Part shown: piece by piece, positions 6,232 through 11,145 of the stretch
Numbering within the stretch: the stretch's first letter is position 1
How the letters are laid out: every line of letters starts with the position of its first letter
The notes under the pieces: generated by a model
The model's database searches: none
What the model was told of the DNA's origin: nothing
The model's input: the letters and a program-made list of their open reading frames with translations, nothing else
Translations under genes and position numbers: made by a program
Assembly: GCA_012798335.1 (NCBI GenBank)
Contig: JAAZNJ010000059.1
Location: 1 to 11,145, forward strand
Length of the DNA: 11,145 nt
Direction: 5' to 3'
Origin: Candidatus Woesearchaeota archaeon
GTDB taxonomy: Archaea > Nanobdellota > Nanobdellia > Pacearchaeales > GW2011-AR1

Positions 6232-6250
6232 ACTTAAAGGTTATTTAAAG
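6232..6250 (-). promoter_or_regulatory. Promoter region of tRNA-Ile
   Basis: On the minus strand two overlapping TATA-like boxes, CTTTAAATAA and CTTTAAG, lie about 31-49 bases before the mature 5' end. This is the usual position once a short tRNA leader is allowed for. Which box is used cannot be read from the sequence. Confidence 0.45.
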
Positions 6251-6305
6251 ATTACTTTATTTGTGAATTTGTAATAAAATATAATGAAATAAGGGAAATA
6301 CTAAA

Positions 6306-6315
6306 CTTTAAAAAC
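6306..6315 (+). promoter_or_regulatory. TATA box of the L15e gene (leaderless)
   Basis: CTTTAAAAAC ends exactly 20 bases before the ATG at 6336, and no Shine-Dalgarno site is present. A leaderless transcript is expected. Confidence 0.55.
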
Positions 6316-6335
6316 CATTTTTTATTAAAGAATTT

Positions 6336-6854
6336 ATGGTTAAAGGGTTTTATCAATATATCAAAGAAGCTTGGAAAAAGCCAGATATTAAATTATTAAG
6401 ACAAAGAATGATTGAATGGAGAAAAGGAGAAGTTGTAACAAGAGTTGAAAAACCATTGAGATTAGACCGAGCAAGAGCTTTAGGTTATAAAGATAAGAAA
6501 GGAATAATTGTTGTAAGAGTTAGAATAAGAAGAGGAGGCCATAAAAGACCAAGACCTAATAAAGGAAGAGGAGGAACAAGATTACACACTAATAAAAATT
6601 TAAGAATGAATTATCAGTGGATTGCAGAACAAAGAGCAGTAAAGAAATTCAAAAATTTAGAAGTATTAAACTCTTATAAAATTGGCAAAGATGGCGTTAA
6701 TTATTTTTATGAGGTAATTTTAGTTGATCCTAATGTTAAAGAAATACAATCTGATAAAAATCTAAACTGGCTTTCTAAAAAAACAAATAGGAAAAGAGTT
6801 TTTAGAGGATTAACTTCTTCTGCTAAAAAATCAAAAAGTGTTAATGATAAATGA
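6336..6854 (+). CDS. rpl15e: Large ribosomal subunit protein L15e
   Basis: The 172-residue product starts with FYQYIKEAWKKP and contains the family blocks LDRARALGYKDKKG, VRVRIRRGGHKRPRP, LRVLNSY-like LEVLNSYKIGKDG, FYEVILVDP and the RGLTSSAKKSKS tail. L15e is specific to archaea and eukaryotes and binds 23S rRNA in the large subunit. The protein is rich in Lys and Arg throughout. It is about 20 residues shorter than usual archaeal L15e (about 194). The shortening lies in the N-terminal part and in the segment after RRGGHKRPRP, not at a broken end, since both termini match the family. This looks like lineage reduction, not a pseudogene. It is monocistronic here, with a TATA box at 6306-6315. 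Confidence 0.95.
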   Translation: MVKGFYQYIKEAWKKPDIKLLRQRMIEWRKGEVVTRVEKPLRLDRARALGYKDKKGIIVVRVRIRRGGHKRPRPNKGRGGTRLHTNKNLRMNYQWIAEQRAVKKFKNLEVLNSYKIGKDGVNYFYEVILVDPNVKEIQSDKNLNWLSKKTNRKRVFRGLTSSAKKSKSVNDK

Positions 6855-6920
6855 AGATAATGATTAAAAAGTAAATAAAAATAATTTTAATAAGACTTGT
6901 AATAATACCTAATATTTCTT

Positions 6921-6956
6921 AAAACTGAGATTTTTAAAACTGAGTTATATTTCAGT
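6921..6956 (+). repeat. Direct and inverted repeats upstream of the rubrerythrin promoter
   Basis: AAAACTGAG occurs twice, at 6921-6929 and 6936-6944, 15 bases apart. The second copy also forms an inverted pair, ACTGA (6939-6943) with TCAGT (6952-6956). They lie 11-46 bases upstream of the TATA box, where an archaeal activator could bind. A regulator site is an inference. Confidence 0.4.
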
Positions 6957-6966
6957 ATACCCAAAA

Positions 6967-6976
6967 TTTATTAAAC
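6967..6976 (+). promoter_or_regulatory. TATA box of the rubrerythrin/superoxide reductase pair (leaderless)
   Basis: TTTATTAAAC ends 20 bases before the ATG at 6997. No Shine-Dalgarno site precedes the ATG. Confidence 0.55.
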
Positions 6977-6996
6977 TAAACTCATTTTAATTTATT

Positions 6997-7575
6997 ATGG
7001 AATTAAAAGGGAGTGAAACTTCTAAAAATTTATTGAAAGCTTTTGCAGGTGAAAGTCAAGCAAGAAATAGATATACTTATTTTGCAAGTGTTGCTAAAAA
7101 AGAGGGTTTTGAGCAAATATCTTCTATTTTTTTAGAAACAGCAGATAATGAAAAAGAACATGCTAAAGTTTTTTTTAGATATTTAAATGAAATTAATGAG
7201 CCATTAGAAATAAATGCTTCATATCCTGCAGGAAAAATAGGAACAACAAAAGAAAATCTTTTAGCTGCTGCTAATGGGGAAAATGAAGAATGGAGTTCTT
7301 TATATCCTGAATTTGAAGAGATAGCAAGAAAAGAAGGATTTGATGAAATTGCTGATTCTTTTAAAGAGATTGCAGAAGTAGAACAGGAACATGAAAAAAG
7401 ATATAGAAGATTATTAAAGAATTTGCAAGAAGCAAAAGTATTCAAAAAAGATAAAGTTGTTAGATGGAAATGTAGAAATTGTGGTTATGTTTATGAGGGA
7501 AAAGAAGCTCCTGAATCTTGTCCTGCATGTAAACATCCTCAATCTTATTATGAATTATTAGAAGAAAACTATTAA
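6997..7575 (+). CDS. rbr: Rubrerythrin (diiron peroxidase with rubredoxin domain)
   Basis: The 192-residue protein reduces hydrogen peroxide to water in the cytoplasm of anaerobes. The N-terminal four-helix ferritin-like domain (about 1-145) carries the diiron ligands E19 (GESQARNRY), E52-x2-H55 (NEKEH), E95 and E98 (GENEE), and E129-x2-H132 (EQEH). The C-terminal rubredoxin-like domain has C159-x2-C162-G-Y and C175-P-x-C178 for one Fe that passes electrons to the diiron site. Length and domain order match classical rubrerythrin. The superoxide reductase gene follows 30 bases later without a visible promoter between them, so the two probably share a transcript: one makes peroxide, the other removes it. 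The electron donor (rubredoxin or other) is not encoded in the window. Confidence 0.96.
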   Translation: MELKGSETSKNLLKAFAGESQARNRYTYFASVAKKEGFEQISSIFLETADNEKEHAKVFFRYLNEINEPLEINASYPAGKIGTTKENLLAAANGENEEWSSLYPEFEEIARKEGFDEIADSFKEIAEVEQEHEKRYRRLLKNLQEAKVFKKDKVVRWKCRNCGYVYEGKEAPESCPACKHPQSYYELLEENY

Positions 7576-7594
7576 ATTATTAGAAGAAATTATT
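7553..7594 (+). repeat. Imperfect 21-22 bp tandem duplication across the rubrerythrin stop codon
   Basis: AATTATTAGAAGAAA at 7553-7567 recurs at 7575-7589, followed in each copy by a similar CTATT/TTATT end. The first copy is the last codons of rubrerythrin; the second lies in the spacer before the next gene. The offset of 22 is not a multiple of three. Confidence 0.6.
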
Positions 7595-7605
7595 GATGTT
7601 AAAAA

Positions 7606-7995
7606 ATGACTAAAAAATTACAAGTTTATAAATGTGAAATTTGCGGAAATATAGTAGAAGTTTTAGATGAGGGAGCAGGAACTTTGGTTTGTTGTGGTAA
7701 AGCTATGACTTTATTAAATGAAAACTCAGTAGAGGCTTCAAAAGAAAAACATATCCCTTTTGTTAATAGAATTAAAGATGGAGAAAATGAAAAAATTGAA
7801 GTTCAAGTAGGAGAGATTTTACATCCTATGACAGAAGAGCATTATATTGAATGGATAGAATTAATAACAGAAAAAGAGGTTTTAAGAAAAAACTTAAAAC
7901 CAAGAGAAGAACCAAAAGCAATTTTTAATGCAAAAGATTTTATTTCTGTAAGAGTTTATTGTAATCTACATGGTTTATGGGTTTTTAAAAAATAA
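7606..7995 (+). CDS. dfx: Superoxide reductase (desulfoferrodoxin, two-iron type)
   Basis: The 129-residue enzyme reduces superoxide to hydrogen peroxide without releasing oxygen. The N-terminal desulforedoxin-like centre I has C10-x2-C13 and C29-C30. The catalytic centre II has H49, H73, H79, C119 and H122 as expected Fe ligands, with E47 and K48 (the EKHIPFV motif) at the active site. All key residues are present, so this is the full 2Fe form and not neelaredoxin. It lies directly after rubrerythrin, probably in one operon, and supplies that enzyme's peroxide. There is only a weak AGAAG before the ATG; translation may rely on the upstream gene. Confidence 0.95.
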   Translation: MTKKLQVYKCEICGNIVEVLDEGAGTLVCCGKAMTLLNENSVEASKEKHIPFVNRIKDGENEKIEVQVGEILHPMTEEHYIEWIELITEKEVLRKNLKPREEPKAIFNAKDFISVRVYCNLHGLWVFKK

Positions 7996-8052
7996 TTTTT
8001 AAAAATCTTAACAAAATATTCAGTATAAAATAATTCTAGTTTATTCCATAAA

Positions 8053-8062
8053 TTAATAAATA
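8053..8062 (+). promoter_or_regulatory. TATA box of the DNA ligase gene (leaderless)
   Basis: TTAATAAATA ends 19 bases before the ATG at 8082, and no Shine-Dalgarno site is present. Confidence 0.45.
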
Positions 8063-8081
8063 ACTTTTTCTTAATTTTTTT

Positions 8082-9770
8082 ATGAGATATAAAGAGTTGT
8101 CAGAAGTTTATGAAAGATTAGCATCTACTTCTAAAAGATTAGAAAAAATAAAAATCTTGTCTGATTTTTTAATTAAAATAAAAGATGGAGAAGAAGATAT
8201 AATCTATCTTTTAACAGGAGAAATTTTCCCTGATTATGAAGAAAAAAAGATGGGAATAAATTCTCAATTAGTTATTAAATCTTTGTCAAAATCTCTTGGT
8301 GTTGATAAAGAAAAAATTGTTGAAGAATGGAAGAAAATAGGGGATTTGGGTGAAGTTGCAGAAAAACTTATTCAAAAAAAGAAACAAATAACATTACAAT
8401 TTTCTGTTCTCACCTCAGAAAAAGTTTTAAAAAATTTAAGAAAACTTCCTGAATTAGAAGGAGAAGGCACAATTAACAAAAAATTATCTTTGATTATTGA
8501 ATTATTTAATTCAATATCCGGATTAGAGGCTAAATATTTAACAAGAACATTAATTGGAGATTTAAGGATTGGAATTCAAGAAAGCACTATAAGAGAAGCT
8601 TTATCTTTAGCTTTTTTTAATGGAAATAAAGAAGCTTCTGAAAAAATTCAAAATTCTATAAATAAATTAAATGATTTGAAAGAAATCTTTTTAATATGCA
8701 AACAAAAAGATTTGAAAAGATTAGATGAAGTAAAACTTATTCCTGGAAAACCTATAAAAGTTATGCTTGCTCAAAAAGTAAAAACAATTGAAGAAGGATT
8801 TAAAGAAGTAGGGATTCCTTGTGCAATTGAATATAAGTATGATGGAATAAGAATTGTTATTCATAAAAAGAATAATAAAGTTTTCTTATTTACAAGAAGA
8901 TTAGAAAATGTTACAAAACAATTTCCAGAAGTTGTTGAGTATATTTTAAACTATGTTAAAGGAGAAAATTTTATTCTTGATTCAGAAGTTGTTGGTTTTG
9001 ATGAAAAAACAAAAACATATAAGCCTTTTCAAAATATAAGTCAAAGAGTAAAAAGAAAATATGAAATTGAAAAATTAAGAAAAGAACTCCCTGTTGAAGT
9101 AAATATTTTTGATATTTTATTTTATAATGATAAAGATTTAATAAACATGAAATTTGAAGAAAGAACAAAATTAATAAGAAAAATTGTTCAAGAAATTCCC
9201 TTTAAAATTAGATGTTCAAAACAGATTATTACTTCAAACATAAATGAAGCAAAAAAATTTTATGAGGAAGCTTTAAAGAATAATCAAGAAGGGATTATGC
9301 TAAAAAATTTAAAAGCTATTTATAATCCAGGAAGCAGAGTGGGTCATATGCTAAAAATGAAACCAGAACAAAGAGATTTTGATTTAGTAATAACAGGAGG
9401 AGAATATGGTACAGGAAAAAGAAGTGGGTGGATTTCTAGTTTTATTGTTTCTTGTTCTGATGAAGGAGAGTATTTAGAAGTTGGTAAAGTTGGAACAGGA
9501 ATAAAAGAAAAATCAGAAGAGGGTTTTTCTTTTGAAGAACTAACAGAAAAAATAAAACCTTTAATAATAAAAGAAGAAGGTAAAAAAGTTTTTATTAAAC
9601 CCGAAATTGTTGTATCTATTACTTATCAAGAGATTCAAAAATCACCGACTTATTCTTCAGGATTTGCATTGAGGTTTCCTCGATTTGTTTCTATAAGAGA
9701 AGATAAACCTTTGTCTGAAATCACAGGTTTAGAAGAAATTGAAGAAGAGTTTAAAAATCAAAAAAACTAG
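8082..9770 (+). CDS. lig: ATP-dependent DNA ligase (archaeal Lig)
   Basis: The 562-residue enzyme seals nicks in replication and repair. It has the archaeal layout: an all-helical N-terminal DNA-binding domain (about 1-215, including YLTRTLIGDLRIGIQE), an adenylation domain with the nucleotidyl-transfer motifs, and a C-terminal OB domain. Motif I is E-Y-K-Y-D-G with catalytic K252. TRR of motif III is at 271-273. The usual D-G-E of motif IIIa is D300-S-E302 here. Motif IV is E403-G-I-M-L-K, and motif V is LKMK with K425 and K427. GTGKRSGWISSF follows at the start of the OB domain. The length is usual for archaeal ligases (about 550-610). The ATG at 8082 is supported by the TATA spacing and by the family-like N-terminus (YKELSEVYERL). 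TBP follows 40 bases later with its own promoter. Confidence 0.97.
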   Translation: MRYKELSEVYERLASTSKRLEKIKILSDFLIKIKDGEEDIIYLLTGEIFPDYEEKKMGINSQLVIKSLSKSLGVDKEKIVEEWKKIGDLGEVAEKLIQKKKQITLQFSVLTSEKVLKNLRKLPELEGEGTINKKLSLIIELFNSISGLEAKYLTRTLIGDLRIGIQESTIREALSLAFFNGNKEASEKIQNSINKLNDLKEIFLICKQKDLKRLDEVKLIPGKPIKVMLAQKVKTIEEGFKEVGIPCAIEYKYDGIRIVIHKKNNKVFLFTRRLENVTKQFPEVVEYILNYVKGENFILDSEVVGFDEKTKTYKPFQNISQRVKRKYEIEKLRKELPVEVNIFDILFYNDKDLINMKFEERTKLIRKIVQEIPFKIRCSKQIITSNINEAKKFYEEALKNNQEGIMLKNLKAIYNPGSRVGHMLKMKPEQRDFDLVITGGEYGTGKRSGWISSFIVSCSDEGEYLEVGKVGTGIKEKSEEGFSFEELTEKIKPLIIKEEGKKVFIKPEIVVSITYQEIQKSPTYSSGFALRFPRFVSIREDKPLSEITGLEEIEEEFKNQKN

Positions 9771-9780
9771 TTTAAAAAAG

Positions 9781-9790
9781 CTTTATAAAG
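9781..9790 (+). promoter_or_regulatory. Palindromic TATA box of the TBP gene (leaderless)
   Basis: CTTTATAAAG, a perfect 10-base palindrome, ends 20 bases before the ATG at 9811. It matches the archaeal consensus very well. The same box at the same distance precedes the gene at 11133. Confidence 0.75.
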
Positions 9791-9810
9791 GATTTTTTCA
9801 TTATATTTAA

Positions 9811-10365
9811 ATGGATAAAGATAGCAATTATAAAATACAAAACATTGTTGCAACAGCTTCTTTAGGAAAACCTGTTCCTTTAACAAAATTAGCAAGGACA
9901 CAACCAAATACAGAATATAATCCTGATACTTTTCCTGGTTTAGTCTTAAGGATAAAGGAACCTAAATCAGCTGTTTTAGTTTTTTCTTCTGGAAATCTTG
10001 TTTGTACAGGAACAAAGTCCACATTACAAGTAAGACAAGTTATTGATGCCGTTATAAAACAATTAAAAAAAATAAGTGTTAATATAACAACAAAACCAAA
10101 GATAACTGTTCAGAATATTGTTGCTTCAGGAACAATTAACTTAAAATTAAATTTGAATTATTTAGCTTTAAAAATGGAAAATACAGAATATGAACCAGAA
10201 CAATTTCCAGGATTAGTCTATAAATTAGATGAACCAACAGCAACATTCTTATTATTTAGTAATGGAAAATTAGTTTGTACAGGAACAAAGAATAAAGAAC
10301 AGCTTGAAGAAAGCATGGACAAATTATTAAAGAATGTTAAATCTGCTTTGAAAGATTATAAATAA
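9811..10365 (+). CDS. tbp: TATA-binding protein (TBP)
   Basis: The 184-residue general transcription factor binds TATA boxes and, with TFB, recruits RNA polymerase. It consists of two direct repeats of about 90 residues: IQNIVATASL to LVCTGTK (about 9-69) and VQNIVASGTI to LVCTGTK (about 100-160). The intercalating phenylalanines are in place: F41 and F58 in repeat 1, F132 and F149 in repeat 2, spaced 91 residues apart. The length is usual for archaeal TBP, with no acidic C-terminal tail; it ends KDYK. The TATA box sits so that the transcript starts at or near the ATG, and TBP could bind and tune its own promoter. No other gene shares the unit. Confidence 0.97.
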   Translation: MDKDSNYKIQNIVATASLGKPVPLTKLARTQPNTEYNPDTFPGLVLRIKEPKSAVLVFSSGNLVCTGTKSTLQVRQVIDAVIKQLKKISVNITTKPKITVQNIVASGTINLKLNLNYLALKMENTEYEPEQFPGLVYKLDEPTATFLLFSNGKLVCTGTKNKEQLEESMDKLLKNVKSALKDYK

Positions 10366-10386
10366 TTCTTTTTAATAATTCTTTTT
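10366..10386 (+). terminator. Terminator of the TBP gene within a 13-bp tandem repeat
   Basis: AATAATTCTTTTT at 10361-10373 is repeated exactly at 10374-10386, starting in the last codons of TBP. Each copy ends in five T bases, so the repeat supplies two consecutive T-tract termination signals. Confidence 0.5.
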
Positions 10387-10417
10387 AGAAATATTCTCTT
10401 TTAAAATTCCAAAGATT

Positions 10418-10428
10418 TTTATATAAAG
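10418..10428 (+). promoter_or_regulatory. TATA box of the six-helix membrane protein gene
   Basis: TTTATATAAAG is centred about 22 bases before the ATG at 10445. No Shine-Dalgarno site is visible, so the transcript should have little or no leader. Confidence 0.55.
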
Positions 10429-10444
10429 AAAATTTTTTTAGTTT

Positions 10445-11077
10445 ATGGAAGAGAGAGATAGAGAAACTTATCTTTATGTTGTAGGTTTTGTATTTGCTCT
10501 TATCTATTTTTATGTCTTTTCTTTATTTATTTTTATTGATGATTATGCTGTGGGATTAACATGGATGTGTTATTTAGGAATCTTATTAATAACAATTGGG
10601 ATTTTTTTAAAAAATTCTGATATTGTTTTAAGTCAAGTTTATCTTTTATTAATTCCTGATCTCTTATGGCTGATTGATTTTTTTTATACTCTTATTTTTG
10701 GTCATAGTCTTTTAGGTTTTGATAACTTCTTTTTTAGAACACCTTACTTGGAAAGAAAAATTCTTTCATTACAGCATCTTGTAACTCCTTATCTTGCAAT
10801 TTTTTCGTTATATCTTTTTAAACCTAAAAAAAAGCTAAGACCCCTTTTATTCAGTTTTCTTGAACTAATAGTAATGTTCCTTTTAGGAATCTTTGTTTTT
10901 CCAGCATCAGAAGGAATTAATTGTCTTCCTGATTATAATTCTTGTTTTTTTAATAGACCATTAGCTTTTTTAAATTATCAATTTGGTTGGATTCTTGTTG
11001 AATCTTTTTTTATTTTAACTGCTTTTTTTATTTTAAGAAAATTAAAATTTTTATGGTCTAATGAAAAAGAGAAATAA
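10445..11077 (+). CDS. Six-helix integral membrane protein of unknown function
   Basis: The 210-residue protein has hydrophobic segments at about 11-31, 37-55, 62-85, 110-125, 133-152 and 178-198, and both ends are charged. Notable features are PDLLWLIDFF in helix 3, a loop with GHSLLG and FFFRTPYLER, the block SLQHLVTPYLAIFSLYLF, and a loop after helix 5 with INCLPDYNSC, where C160 and C167 could form a disulfide outside the cell. The histidine-plus-proline pattern at QHLVTP and the N-C-x6-C loop look like a conserved membrane family I recall from DPANN genomes. I cannot assign an activity. It follows TBP by 79 bases and has its own TATA box, so there is no operon context to suggest a role. 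Confidence 0.75.
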   Translation: MEERDRETYLYVVGFVFALIYFYVFSLFIFIDDYAVGLTWMCYLGILLITIGIFLKNSDIVLSQVYLLLIPDLLWLIDFFYTLIFGHSLLGFDNFFFRTPYLERKILSLQHLVTPYLAIFSLYLFKPKKKLRPLLFSFLELIVMFLLGIFVFPASEGINCLPDYNSCFFNRPLAFLNYQFGWILVESFFILTAFFILRKLKFLWSNEKEK

Positions 11078-11100
11078 AAAATAAAATTTTTTTATTAAAA
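11078..11100 (+). terminator. T-tract terminator after the membrane protein gene
   Basis: A seven-T tract follows shortly after the stop codon, in an otherwise A/T spacer just before the next promoter. Confidence 0.35.
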
Positions 11101-11102
11101 AA

Positions 11103-11112
11103 CTTTATAAAG
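11103..11112 (+). promoter_or_regulatory. Palindromic TATA box of the last gene (leaderless)
   Basis: CTTTATAAAG ends 20 bases before the ATG at 11133. Box and spacing are identical to those of the TBP gene. Confidence 0.65.
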
Positions 11113-11132
11113 TCCTTTTTTTTTATATAATT

Positions 11133-11145
11133 ATGAAAAAAGAGA
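11133..11145 (+). CDS. Start of a gene that continues beyond the window (partial)
   Basis: Only four codons are present (M-K-K-E). The call rests on the promoter: a consensus TATA box at the exact spacing used by neighbouring leaderless genes points at this ATG. The product cannot be identified. Confidence 0.5.

Noticed and set aside
1..11145. CRISPR array, transposon, integrase or phage module
   Set aside because: No regularly spaced repeats, terminal inverted repeats, transposase, integrase or phage structural genes were seen; gene content is core and metabolic with even base composition.

Overview
The window reads as chromosomal DNA of an AT-rich archaeon, most likely a small-genome DPANN lineage of the Woesearchaeota/Pacearchaeota type. 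The domain is secure: it carries an archaeal TATA-binding protein, ribosomal protein L15e, an archaeal-type ATP-dependent DNA ligase, a tRNA-Ile without encoded CCA, and TATA boxes centred about 26 bases before many start codons. The lineage is an inference, resting on base composition, short intergenic gaps, a compact L15e and several small proteins that resemble conserved DPANN hypotheticals.

Left part (1-2735): after an uncertain fragment at the edge comes a two-gene iron-sulfur operon: a LutA-like protein with two cysteine-rich CCG domains, then a LutB-like protein (LUD domain plus two 4Fe-4S motifs). Both have Shine-Dalgarno sites. No LutC is visible. A 69-residue two-helix membrane protein with its own promoter and Shine-Dalgarno site follows.

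Middle (2736-5283), minus strand: a secreted, asparagine-rich protein with eight N-glycosylation sequons, then (upstream in transcription order) an ABC exporter pair of the DrrA/DrrB type whose genes overlap by ATGA. The exporter fires from a divergent promoter region shared with the next gene.

Right part (5284-11145): a zinc-ribbon protein with a C-terminal Hsp20/CS-like domain, tRNA-Ile(GAT) on the minus strand, L15e, a rubrerythrin/superoxide reductase pair for detoxifying peroxide and superoxide in an anaerobe, ATP-dependent DNA ligase, TBP, a six-helix membrane protein, and the first codons of a gene that leaves the window. Most of these appear to be transcribed leaderless, whereas the left-hand genes use Shine-Dalgarno leaders.

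No CRISPR array, transposase, integrase, toxin-antitoxin or phage gene is visible. The region is mainly housekeeping plus anaerobic redox genes. The points most worth a second look are the LutC-less LutA/LutB pair with a split domain order, the secreted sequon-rich protein, the zinc-ribbon/Hsp20-like fusion, the repeats before the rubrerythrin promoter, and the identical palindromic TATA boxes before TBP and the last gene.
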